NCBI GenBank assembly: GCA_964350435.1
Contig: CAYGJS010000019.1
Location: forward strand, 1 to 44,317
Direction of reading: 5' to 3'
Source: TMED27 sp964350435
GTDB taxonomy: Bacteria; Pseudomonadota; Alphaproteobacteria; Micavibrionales; Micavibrionaceae
DNA: 44,317 nucleotides
The position numbers were made by a program, and so were the translations under genes. The notes below the pieces were generated by a model, which was not told the origin of the DNA, ran no database searches, and saw only the letters and a program-made list of their open reading frames with translations. Position 1 is the stretch's first letter. The number at the start of each line of letters is the position of its first letter. Below, piece after piece: positions 25,033 to 32,763 of this stretch.

Positions 25033-25914
25033 TTATCGGGCGGGCTGTGAGGTGACATTCTCACCACTATAGATTCTCACAATATTGGGGTTGACGCTAG
25101 TATCGTTTTTAAGCTTTTCGGCCTCGGCGCGAAGCTCATCCGAAATGGTGGTCAAACGCATATCCGAAGTCACAGGCCAGCTGGGCTTTACAACATCCTC
25201 ATCACCCACCCCGCGCAGGGCAAGTGACAAATTCCCCATTTCAGACGCCAAAAACAACCGCTCGGCATCCTGCATCGAAACCGCAACCGTAACCGTTTTC
25301 GCGACCTTAACCTTATTATCTTCCGGACGCTCGGCCATCTGATCCACCGCCAGAATTTTGACATTCTGAAGCAGCGTCTCCGTTGCCATTTTATCCAGAT
25401 TCATCTCGACCATATTCTTAACAGCCACGCTTTCTTCATCCACCTTAACACTTTCACGATAGGTCAGAATAATATCAACAAAATCACCGGGGCCGATAAA
25501 TCCGCCCGCCATAGACGGCGCATCAACCTCAATCGCAATTGCGCGCTGTCCCGGCTCCAGACTTGCCGAAACCATATTCCCAAGCGCCGTGCCCAGCAAT
25601 GCCGACTTCATCACAGGCTCACCCTTGCCGATATTGCGCGCTAAACGCCCTTCAAGAGCCTCTTCGGGCTTTTTATCATCAATGCGAATAACCGCACCGG
25701 GGAACACACTGGACTTCGGCCATTCCTGCCAGTTCAAATCCCCGCCTTGCAATTCCTTACCAATCCCGAGATCCTTAGCCGCCACCAAAACTTCAACCTT
25801 GGCCTCGGCCACCACTTGCGGTTTTTCCTGCCTGCCCAAAGTAAGCTGCACCAGCATCGCCACCAACACCGCCACCAACACGGCTCCGGCCAAAACAATA
25901 ATTATATTTTTCAT
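25033..25914 (-). CDS. cpaB: Pilus assembly protein CpaB/RcpC
   Basis: This 293-residue protein has an N-terminal membrane anchor (about 4-27). A SAF domain follows at about 40-110 (VEVLVAAKDLGIGKELQGGD). The RcpC/CpaB domain includes RAIAIEVDAPSMAGGFIGPG and DFVDIILTYR. CpaB proteins are periplasmic and work with the secretin. It is followed 76 bases later by cpaC. The 155 bases upstream hold a short direct repeat but no obvious promoter. Confidence 0.92.
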   Translation of the reverse strand: MKNIIIVLAGAVLVAVLVAMLVQLTLGRQEKPQVVAEAKVEVLVAAKDLGIGKELQGGDLNWQEWPKSSVFPGAVIRIDDKKPEEALEGRLARNIGKGEPVMKSALLGTALGNMVSASLEPGQRAIAIEVDAPSMAGGFIGPGDFVDIILTYRESVKVDEESVAVKNMVEMNLDKMATETLLQNVKILAVDQMAERPEDNKVKVAKTVTVAVSMQDAERLFLASEMGNLSLALRGVGDEDVVKPSWPVTSDMRLTTISDELRAEAEKLKNDTSVNPNIVRIYSGENVTSQPAR

Positions 25915-25946
25915 AGAGCTACCTCTGGGACGAAAACGAAAAAATA

Positions 25947-25993
25947 TTTGAAACTTTAAATGGATACGAAGCGAAGCGATTTTGAACTTTAAA
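25947..25993. repeat. Short direct repeat upstream of cpaB
   Basis: TTTGAAACTTTAAA (25947-25960) and TTTGAACTTTAAA (25981-25993) are near-identical and separated by a GCGAAGCGA-containing spacer. The spacing of about three helical turns could suit an operator. No known site is recognised. Confidence 0.35.
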
Positions 25994-26069
25994 CGTCTAT
26001 AAACAAGACCCCTATACTTTAACTATGCGCCATTTAAGTTAATAAAAAGTTATAAAAACTTGCGAAGAA

Positions 26070-26618
26070 TTAAGACAAAACAAAAGATGATAAAACCTCA
26101 AAATCAAGATACCCGATTTTCACGAAAGACGCCAGCGCGCCCAAAAAAATCGCAATTCCATATGGCAACTTGCTCTCCCCTTTTTGCAAACGGTCAATCC
26201 AGTTCCCCTCTTGAACGCGATCAAAAGGCTTCCATTTCTTGATGCCCAGACCGATCAACGCCAGCACGCCGCCAAACAAAGTCGTATAAAACAAAAACGC
26301 CACCAAACCGCCTAAACCCACCCACAACGCATAAACCGTAGCCAATTTTGAATCCGCAGCCCCCAGAGCCTTCATCGCAAACATCCCCGCCGTGACCGCA
26401 AAAACAACCAACGCCGCCAGACCATGCGATAATAGCGGCGCAAGAACATCATCACGCCCCGCCAGCCATAAAACCCCGAAACAAACCGCAAAAGAAGCCC
26501 CGACAATAACGCTATAAATATTGGCTATGGTGAGGCCGCGAAAATCAGAAAGCCCCGCCAGCACGCCGCTGCCGAGCGCAATAAACAGACATATGAGAAA
26601 GAAAATCAAAAGAAGCAT
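26070..26618 (-). CDS. cpaA: Prepilin peptidase CpaA/TadV (A24 family)
   Basis: This inner-membrane aspartic peptidase processes the Flp prepilin and TadE-type pseudopilins: 182 residues with about six spans. The two catalytic aspartates are Asp25 in SDFRGLTIANIYS and Asp89 in GAADSKL, which corresponds to the family's GxGD motif. It lacks the N-terminal zinc domain of PilD, as usual for the short CpaA/TadV type. The ATG at 26618 has GGAGG five bases upstream; an in-frame GTG earlier would use part of that site. It lies between the pilin and cpaB. Confidence 0.92.
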   Translation of the reverse strand: MLLLIFFLICLFIALGSGVLAGLSDFRGLTIANIYSVIVGASFAVCFGVLWLAGRDDVLAPLLSHGLAALVVFAVTAGMFAMKALGAADSKLATVYALWVGLGGLVAFLFYTTLFGGVLALIGLGIKKWKPFDRVQEGNWIDRLQKGESKLPYGIAIFLGALASFVKIGYLDFEVLSSFVLS

Positions 26619-26648
26619 ACCCGCCTCCACGATAAAAAATCAGGAAAT

Positions 26649-26678
26649 AAAAAACCCGCCAGCATTAAACCGGCGGGC
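26649..26678 (-). terminator. Rho-independent terminator after the Flp pilin gene
   Basis: A CCCGCC/GGCGGG stem (26655-26660 and 26672-26677) is followed, in the - direction, by six U encoded by the A-run at 26649-26654. It ends most pilin transcripts before cpaA. That fits the need for far more pilin than machine components. Confidence 0.8.
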
Positions 26679-26698
26679 TTTTCAAAATCTATGAAAGA

Positions 26699-26908
26699 TT
26701 ATTCAGCATTACGAGCAGCAGCGTTTGTGCTGGCTGTATCCATAGCTGTCTCAAGTTCATCGAATGTCGCATTGAGGTCATCACCAAGTGTGAAAACCAC
26801 GGCCACGATAGCCAAAGCAACACCGGCAGCAATCAGACCATATTCAATGGCTGTCGCACCGTCTTTGTTTGATAAATAAGCGTCTTTGAAAGCAAGCAAT
26901 TTAAGCAT
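26699..26908 (-). CDS. pilA: Flp-type major pilin
   Basis: This is the structural subunit of the Tad pilus: 69 residues. The processing motif G-ATAIEY is at 17-23, followed by a hydrophobic segment of about 20 residues. Cleavage after Gly17 would leave a mature pilin of about 52 residues with Glu at +5, typical of Flp/PilA. An AGGAG ribosome site precedes the ATG. The gene is isolated by a strong terminator downstream and a long leader upstream that contains a TTAA-N7-TTAA motif. The tail is Ala/Asn/Thr-rich. Confidence 0.95.
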   Translation of the reverse strand: MLKLLAFKDAYLSNKDGATAIEYGLIAAGVALAIVAVVFTLGDDLNATFDELETAMDTASTNAAARNAE

Positions 26909-27030
26909 GTGTATCTCCTTTAAAGATATTTTTAGATAAGAATTTCGGCCTAACCCACGCCTCGAATTTTTTATGAAGTAACAAAAGACCCGAGACCCAA
27001 CCGTACTCTCTTAAGCATATCGAATGATAT

Positions 27031-27045
27031 TTAATGGAAGGTTAA
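27031..27045 (-). promoter_or_regulatory. Candidate CtrA box upstream of the pilin gene
   Basis: TTAA-TGGAAGG-TTAA (on the pilin strand TTAA-CCTTCCA-TTAA) fits the CtrA motif exactly. It lies about 123 bases upstream of the pilin ATG. Caulobacter pilA is CtrA-activated, so the parallel is attractive. In an AT-rich spacer a chance match is possible, and no clear -10 was identified. Confidence 0.4.
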
Positions 27046-27139
27046 TTTACGCAGTATTAGAGTAATAAATTACTATAAAAAACAATGGGATACAAGTAAA
27101 AATCGTTGTTTATTTATGTAAAATTTTAGCGTTACTGTT

Positions 27140-27169
27140 AAAAAACACCGCATACCTGAATATGCGGCG
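27140..27169 (-). terminator. Rho-independent terminator after the TadG gene
   Basis: CACCGCATA (27146-27154) and TATGCGGCG (27161-27169) form an 8-9 bp stem. It is followed, in the - direction, by six U from the A-run at 27140-27145. It ends the TadE-TadE-TadG unit about 90 bases past the last stop codon. Confidence 0.75.
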
Positions 27170-27259
27170 TTCTTGCGCTTTTTACACTTTTTAGCAATAG
27201 ATTTTTCTCCACGGCAGGCGCAAACAACGACGTCATCAGATAAAAAGACGAAGCTAAAA

Positions 27260-28711
27260 CTATTCTTTGATATGAAGGTTGCTTAGCTCCTGCGCAATCT
27301 CGCGGAACACCTCAAGCAATTCATCCTGCGTTTTAATATGCTTGTGATACCCGCCATTGCCGGCGCAGCCCTCGTAAAGAAGTCTGGTTGTATTATCGAT
27401 TCCCCCATTGGCATCAAAGGTAATCGTATAAACCGTCACATCATCCTGCTCATCCATGTTCTTGCAAACCTCTTCCAGACGATCATCAACCTTCCAACTC
27501 GCATTCACCGTATTGCTATCCTTATGCCCATAGGCGGAATAAGGGCTGGAATACACGTTATCCCCGTCCGTCATCATCACAATCACTTTACGCCATGCAT
27601 GATTTTCCCAGGAAACCCCTTCCGTAAACGGCGCATCAGGCGACAGCATCCGCCACCCCCAGACCATACCGATATTCCCGTAAGTATTTCCTCTGGCCTG
27701 CATCTCGCTTATACGCCCCTTAAGATCGGTCATATTCTCGCTCAATGGCAAAACCGACGCCTGCGGGCAGATATAATTTGGTCCCTTATAAGGGCCGTTA
27801 TAGCCCTTTTTCTTTTTCCACTTCTGACAAGAAGACCCGCTGGCATTATACTGCGTACAAATATAGTTTTTTCTATAATCACACAGCGCAAGATCGGTAT
27901 TTTTGTCCCGGCACCAGCGATACATAGACCACGGCCCTTCCTGATCCAAAACATCACTGCCGTCATCTTCTTCAATCACACAAATATCCGTATCTTTGTC
28001 GTTACTAAACGTCAGCCCGGTCGGATTCTTCAAAAACGCGTCCCCATAATCCTCCCCGTCATCATCATACCCCAGACCATACGGGCCCACATTGACGGAC
28101 GTCGCATAGGGCACCAAGCCAATTTTAACATAATCATTCTTGGCAACAACAAAATCACCATAACGATCCAGACAATCGGTCACCTCCTCGGCGTCATACG
28201 TGCCATACAAAATTTCGACGAACTCACACGCCGCCGTGCGCAGCTTGCCGATATTATCATTCGACCCCATGGAGCCGGTATTATCCAGAACAAGAACAAC
28301 CTCAAGTCCCTTGACCTCCCGCTGCACAGTCGTATTCGCGCTGACATCAATATCACCAATCCCCAGAACACTGACGAAAATCGGTATGTATTTCGCATAC
28401 CCCGTCACCCGGATTTCATTTCCGACAACCGTAACCACAGGTTCAAACGCAACCCCCAACACTTCCGGCGGATAATTGGCCTCGAAAAACTGCTTGACCT
28501 TGGCTTCAATAACGGCCGGGTCCGTAGAAGACGCCGCCGCCGCCAAAGCCGCCGAGTCTATGGCCTGCGCCAATCGCTGCTGCACCAGATACGCACTGGA
28601 GTAATCAATCGCCATCCCCGCCGCCCCAATAACCAGCGGCGCCATCAACGCAAACATAATCGCAATAGACGCCCGCACATTGCGGATATAATATTTTATA
28701 AAATTTAACAT
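27260..28711 (-). CDS. TadG-like protein with von Willebrand factor A domain
   Basis: This 483-residue protein begins with the Tad-type N-terminal helix (IAIMFALMAPLVIGAAGMAI, then the QQRLAQAIDSAALAAA segment). This places it in the TadG group of Flp pilus accessory proteins. A VWA domain follows from about residue 150, with a MIDAS motif DNTGS (VLVLDNTGSMGSND) and a second strand MMTDGDN. A Cys/Tyr/Lys-rich insertion lies in the middle. Such proteins may bind ligands or surfaces and act as tip or anchoring components. GGGAG lies seven bases before the ATG chosen; an ATG six bases upstream is also in frame. It is the third gene of a unit with two TadE-like genes. Confidence 0.9.
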   Translation of the reverse strand: MLNFIKYYIRNVRASIAIMFALMAPLVIGAAGMAIDYSSAYLVQQRLAQAIDSAALAAAASSTDPAVIEAKVKQFFEANYPPEVLGVAFEPVVTVVGNEIRVTGYAKYIPIFVSVLGIGDIDVSANTTVQREVKGLEVVLVLDNTGSMGSNDNIGKLRTAACEFVEILYGTYDAEEVTDCLDRYGDFVVAKNDYVKIGLVPYATSVNVGPYGLGYDDDGEDYGDAFLKNPTGLTFSNDKDTDICVIEEDDGSDVLDQEGPWSMYRWCRDKNTDLALCDYRKNYICTQYNASGSSCQKWKKKKGYNGPYKGPNYICPQASVLPLSENMTDLKGRISEMQARGNTYGNIGMVWGWRMLSPDAPFTEGVSWENHAWRKVIVMMTDGDNVYSSPYSAYGHKDSNTVNASWKVDDRLEEVCKNMDEQDDVTVYTITFDANGGIDNTTRLLYEGCAGNGGYHKHIKTQDELLEVFREIAQELSNLHIKE

Positions 28712-28760
28712 ATTCATTCTCCCAATAACGATAAAATCTTGGGCTCTCTTGTAAAAAATA

Positions 28761-29291
28761 TTAAGGCTCTTTTCGAACTATCCCGCTGCTCCGCCCCCGC
28801 GCAAACGCGATCTCCTGCATGTTGATATCCCCGATAACAAAATGCCCGAATAACGGCTCATATCTATAAACCACCGCAACCATCACCAAACCGGCATTCC
28901 CATCCGAAACCGCTGCGGCGCGCTCAAACGCGTCTGCCATAGGCACCATATTCGCTGTGGTGCGAAACTCCTCAACCACATTCCCTTCATCATCAAAACT
29001 GACGCTCAAAATATCCACGCCGAACGTGCCAATCGGAAACGGATCGAGCGCCATCGTCGCCGCATCAATCGCATCATCAATCATCGCGTCCGTAACAGCA
29101 GAATCCCGCGTGATCAAATCCGCCACAATTTGCGAAGCGCGAATGGCCTTCTGGTTCGCCAATATGCCGTTCCCAAGATCAGAAACCCCCAGAAGCAGCG
29201 TCAATAAAACCGGAAATATCAGCGAGGCTTCAATCGCCGCCATCCCGTCCTCATCACGAAACCACGAATTTATAAAACCAAACAAACCCAT
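28761..29291 (-). CDS. TadE-like pseudopilin
   Basis: This 176-residue protein has a short basic leader, then the TadE signature DGMAAIEASLIFPVLLTLLLG. The Glu at +5 after the probable Gly cleavage site marks a CpaA-processed pseudopilin. The remainder is an extracytoplasmic domain of about 125 residues. The start codon follows the stop of the preceding TadE-like gene directly, with GGGGG five bases before the ATG. The pair is therefore translated together and probably forms a minor-pilin heteromer with TadG. Confidence 0.88.
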   Translation of the reverse strand: MGLFGFINSWFRDEDGMAAIEASLIFPVLLTLLLGVSDLGNGILANQKAIRASQIVADLITRDSAVTDAMIDDAIDAATMALDPFPIGTFGVDILSVSFDDEGNVVEEFRTTANMVPMADAFERAAAVSDGNAGLVMVAVVYRYEPLFGHFVIGDINMQEIAFARGRSSGIVRKEP

Positions 29292-29822
29292 CTACGCCCC
29301 CTCGAATTCATAAGGTTCAGTCTGAAGCACCAGCGTAGAAAGAAAAAGCCGCGCCCCATCTTCCCCCGCCAGCAACGTTCCCACCATAGGCGTTATCACG
29401 CGGTAACGATAGGCAATCCGGATCAGAACACGGTCGCTAGACCCGCCAACAGTAAACCCTTGTGATACGAAATTACCATCCTCATCAAACTGCGGCGAAT
29501 TGGCCGCCGCATCCGCAAAACTATTGAGCTGAATAACCTCGACATCAACCTCGTTGCAATTAATCAACACAGTCGCGTAATTACAAAGTGCCGCGCGGAA
29601 CATCTCTTCCGGATCTTCCGCCGTGGCTTGCTGGATCTGCCCGGTGCGGATCAACCGCCCCGCAGACGCCGTCGCCCCTTCCAGCAAAGTCCCCGCCGTA
29701 AACATCAGAGAAAGTTCAATAATCCCCAGCGTCAGCAACAAATACGGAATGAACAAAAGCGCAAATTCGAGCGAAGCACTTCCATCGTCACGGTGAAAAT
29801 AAGACCTGATTTTTTTAACCAT
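29292..29822 (-). CDS. TadE-like pseudopilin (first of the pair)
   Basis: This 176-residue protein has a basic leader and the TadE motif DGSASLEFALLFIPYLLLTLG. Glu is at the +5 position for CpaA cleavage. The exported part, from about residue 40, contains two cysteines close together and no recognisable catalytic motif. I use the ATG at 29822; a TTG six bases upstream is in frame but unneeded. It heads the TadE-TadE-TadG unit, and its stop abuts the next start. Confidence 0.87.
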   Translation of the reverse strand: MVKKIRSYFHRDDGSASLEFALLFIPYLLLTLGIIELSLMFTAGTLLEGATASAGRLIRTGQIQQATAEDPEEMFRAALCNYATVLINCNEVDVEVIQLNSFADAAANSPQFDEDGNFVSQGFTVGGSSDRVLIRIAYRYRVITPMVGTLLAGEDGARLFLSTLVLQTEPYEFEGA

Positions 29823-29893
29823 ACCCAACCCAATCTTGACGTCGCGCCAGACTGAACGGCATTTGCGTCAAATTGTTTCCAAATTTCAGGCAT

Positions 29894-29914
29894 AAAAAAA
29901 GCGGCTGATCCGCT
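29894..29914 (-). terminator. Rho-independent terminator after the small membrane protein gene
   Basis: AGCGG and CCGCT (29900-29904, 29910-29914) form a short stem. In the - direction it is followed by seven U from the A-run at 29894-29900. It separates the kinase-like unit from the TadE genes. Confidence 0.6.
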
Positions 29915-29981
29915 CCTTAAAAAACCCAATAACCCTGTCTTTATTATCCCGCAAACATATGAAAAAAGCGTTAAAACACCG

Positions 29982-30500
29982 CTAACCAGCCTCATCATCA
30001 GAAAACTCATCCCGCTTGGGCACCGCCGCTTTTACACCCTTCCCCCAACGCTCAACCAACTCCGCCTGCCGCTTTTCAATACTTTTAATCCGCGACCGCC
30101 CACGCTGATATAGCGCATTGGCAACGATATATGTCATCGCCCAGTCAATCAGATACCCCACAGCCGCCGCCGAGTAAATCACAATAACCGGAATCATATT
30201 AAAAACCATCGCAAAAGCCTTATCCAAAGAATGATCAGTCGTCCACATCTCCATCAAAAACGGCATGCACCCGGCAAAATTCATCATCAACACCGTTACT
30301 GCGCGGGTTTTCTTCTTAGACCGGTCTGTAAAATACGCCGCCACCGAGGGCAAAAGCCCAATCCCCAAAAAAACAGCCGTCGGCAAAAACACCGCAGACA
30401 GCAAAATAATCAAAATCAGAAAAATCTGAACCTTGCCCTTATTCTTCTTCCTCTTGGCCCCCTTCTTCTGGGGTGCTTTGACCTTTTTAGCTTTAGCCAT
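29982..30500 (-). CDS. Small membrane protein paired with a kinase-like gene, unknown
   Basis: This 172-residue protein has a strongly basic N-terminus (about 10 Lys/Arg in the first 23 residues). It has two closely spaced hydrophobic segments at about 25-57 and two more at about 70-85 and 92-122. A charged, probably cytoplasmic C-terminal tail follows. I do not recognise the family. A good ribosome site GGGGTGAG precedes the ATG, and the start is only 12 bases after the stop of the kinase-like gene. The two are certainly cotranscribed and may act together at the inner membrane. Confidence 0.75.
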   Translation of the reverse strand: MAKAKKVKAPQKKGAKRKKNKGKVQIFLILIILLSAVFLPTAVFLGIGLLPSVAAYFTDRSKKKTRAVTVLMMNFAGCMPFLMEMWTTDHSLDKAFAMVFNMIPVIVIYSAAAVGYLIDWAMTYIVANALYQRGRSRIKSIEKRQAELVERWGKGVKAAVPKRDEFSDDEAG

Positions 30501-30512
30501 AAAAACTCACCC

Positions 30513-32642
30513 CTAAAACAACGACTTACCAGTGAAAAACATAAACGCAACACCCAAAACAATAATCGCCGCCAAAATGCTCGAAACAATCGCCGCCATT
30601 TCATTACCCGTCTCAACACCAAAATTCTCTTTATCCTCAAGTTTGGCCTCAAGCTCATTCTTTTCTTTTTCAAGCCCTGCAAACTCGGATATCGCCTCTT
30701 TAAAAGCCTTCTCATCCTTGTTCATCAAATCCATATTATCCAAAATCGTGACCATTTTCTGCAAATCACCACCTTCGGAAACCGCATCAATCGCCTTTTG
30801 AATTTTATCGCGAACCTTACGATCATGATACGCGTCATAAACCTCTGCCATATTACTGGCAAAATGCTGCGAAATACTCGGCGACAGGCCGCCGTCATAA
30901 TGTTTTTGAATCATCGCCATAACTTTTAAATTCGCCAGCGTAATCTTGTGCTTTTCACTGCTGTTCAGCTCAAACAAAAACGGTTCAATAACCCGTGAAT
31001 CCCTCTGCAACAAAAACGCAACCGCATGACGATCCAAAAATGTGCCCGGTGCTTTACCGTTTTTGCACATATCCTCAAACGCCAATAACATTTCATAAGG
31101 AGTATTAATATAATAACTTTGCAAAAACTCGCTCATACACGGCGCTTCTGCACATAAAACATACGCACAGCGCTCAATCCCCTCCCCCAATTTCGAGCTT
31201 TTAACAAGACGTCTGGATTGTTCATACTTATTGTACAACCCATTGGTATCAATACTGGGATTACCGCACATTCCAACCCAGTCCAGCATCAAGCCACCCA
31301 TGATGATATCAGCAAAATTTTTGACATCCTGCTTTAAAATCATCGCCTCAACCATCGCCATCCCCATCCCCTCACCAAGATAACGCGCGCCCCTGTAACG
31401 AAGCGGCGCCATCGGATCAAGTGCCATGGAAATATGTGACACCAGCCGTTCCTCATACCCTGTGCCGGACGTGCCGCCCTGCTTTGCACTGGAAAGGGCT
31501 TTTTCAACCCTCTCAATCGCCGCCTCGTCTTCAACAGAACGCTGCAACCACTGATGCAAACTATCATCTTCAATGATCCGTTTGGCTTCCGTCGGATTTG
31601 TTCCAATATTCATCGCCAGAATTTGTGGCAAATAATATTTTTCATTCGAAAAAACAATCGCCCGCGCCGCCTTTTTACGGGTAATCGGCTGCTTAGGCGA
31701 TAACCTCAGACCATCCAGCCATGTAACGACCTCATCAATCGTCCAGCGCTGCGCAGGGTCATCATGCAAAAGGCCGCGCAAAAGCTCAAGAATATCACCT
31801 TTAACTCTGTCTTTTCCTGTAACGGTTGCGTAAGTTCCATTTTCAATTTTTTGACAAATGACCTGATCCGGCGTCATATCCTTCAAAGGATTATGTGTTC
31901 TCAAAGCCGCAGCAAGTGTAACCCCAAAGGCATACAAATCATCCGACCGGGTCCCCATACCGCGCGCTACGGGACTGGCCATCGCCCGCTCGATCGTCTC
32001 ATAAACAGGGGGCTGCATGCACGATGCCGGCGCGCTCAAACAATCGCCCAAAATAACTTTCTTCGGCTTCCCGCTGGCTCCGCCATCATAAAGATTGGAT
32101 AGCCTGATGCCTCCATGAACAAAATCCTTATCTTTAAAGTCCAGCAAAATATTGACCATCGGCTTAACGATGATTTCAATCACATCTTCTGGCTTCCACC
32201 CCAACGCGGCAGACTGATCAGCCGCAAGCAAGGGTTTGCCAAGATTTTCAAGATAAATGAAAATATAGCGCGCCGCCTTAACCGGTGGCCAAAACGCAGA
32301 GCCATGCAACACAAGATTAGCCGAATTTGGATTGATAATTTTCTCGTATTTCTTGGCCGCATGCAAACGCGGTGTCAGATGCTTTTCACAAATAACCGCA
32401 ATCAAAGGCGTACGGTTCTTGTCCTTCGCCACAGCGCGATAGGCCTTGTTCACCCCAACATTAAAATGCGGCAAAGGCTTGTCATATTGAATGTCAATCT
32501 TGCCTTTAAAAACAATAGAGTTGGAGGCACCGGCTGACGGCTCATCTTTCGGCGGCGAAGCACCAGCATCCGGCTTTGCACCCTCTTGCGGTTTCGGCGA
32601 AACCACCTCTTGTTCTTTTTTTACGGCTGATTCTTCGGGCAT
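30513..32642 (-). CDS. Tail-anchored protein kinase-like protein (degenerate active site)
   Basis: This 709-residue protein has a Pro/Glu/Lys-rich N-terminus of about 40 residues. A region at about 45-315 follows the eukaryotic-type protein kinase layout. The catalytic HRD is replaced by His176-Gly177-Gly178 while the downstream Asn183 is kept (HGGIRLSN). The DFG position reads Asp200-Cys-Leu. Subdomain IX appears as SDDLYAFG (233-240) and subdomain XI as Arg299. No clear glycine-rich loop is seen, so this is probably a pseudokinase. A long helical region follows, with a coiled-coil-like part near 640-675. A single C-terminal membrane segment lies at about 683-704, making it tail-anchored with the kinase fold in the cytoplasm. 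It is cotranscribed with the small membrane protein downstream. Confidence 0.8.
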   Translation of the reverse strand: MPEESAVKKEQEVVSPKPQEGAKPDAGASPPKDEPSAGASNSIVFKGKIDIQYDKPLPHFNVGVNKAYRAVAKDKNRTPLIAVICEKHLTPRLHAAKKYEKIINPNSANLVLHGSAFWPPVKAARYIFIYLENLGKPLLAADQSAALGWKPEDVIEIIVKPMVNILLDFKDKDFVHGGIRLSNLYDGGASGKPKKVILGDCLSAPASCMQPPVYETIERAMASPVARGMGTRSDDLYAFGVTLAAALRTHNPLKDMTPDQVICQKIENGTYATVTGKDRVKGDILELLRGLLHDDPAQRWTIDEVVTWLDGLRLSPKQPITRKKAARAIVFSNEKYYLPQILAMNIGTNPTEAKRIIEDDSLHQWLQRSVEDEAAIERVEKALSSAKQGGTSGTGYEERLVSHISMALDPMAPLRYRGARYLGEGMGMAMVEAMILKQDVKNFADIIMGGLMLDWVGMCGNPSIDTNGLYNKYEQSRRLVKSSKLGEGIERCAYVLCAEAPCMSEFLQSYYINTPYEMLLAFEDMCKNGKAPGTFLDRHAVAFLLQRDSRVIEPFLFELNSSEKHKITLANLKVMAMIQKHYDGGLSPSISQHFASNMAEVYDAYHDRKVRDKIQKAIDAVSEGGDLQKMVTILDNMDLMNKDEKAFKEAISEFAGLEKEKNELEAKLEDKENFGVETGNEMAAIVSSILAAIIVLGVAFMFFTGKSLF

Positions 32643-32763
32643 CGGTCATGACTTAAGAGTTTAAATAAAACAACGCAAACGAGACTACTCAGAAATAAAG
32701 TGTAATCCCCCCGCCGTAAAAAGTAAAACCGAAACAACCCCAGGATAAATCTAACAATAAACC

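Noticed and set aside
24957..25067. Longer start for cpaC
   Set aside because: It overlaps the end of cpaB and puts 37 residues before the signal peptide. GGAAG precedes the ATG at 24956.
27338..28708. Long + strand open frame (456 codons) opposite the TadG gene
   Set aside because: Its product is an Arg/His/Ile-rich composition with no domain. It lies antisense to a gene with clear TadG and VWA motifs, so it is a codon-usage shadow.
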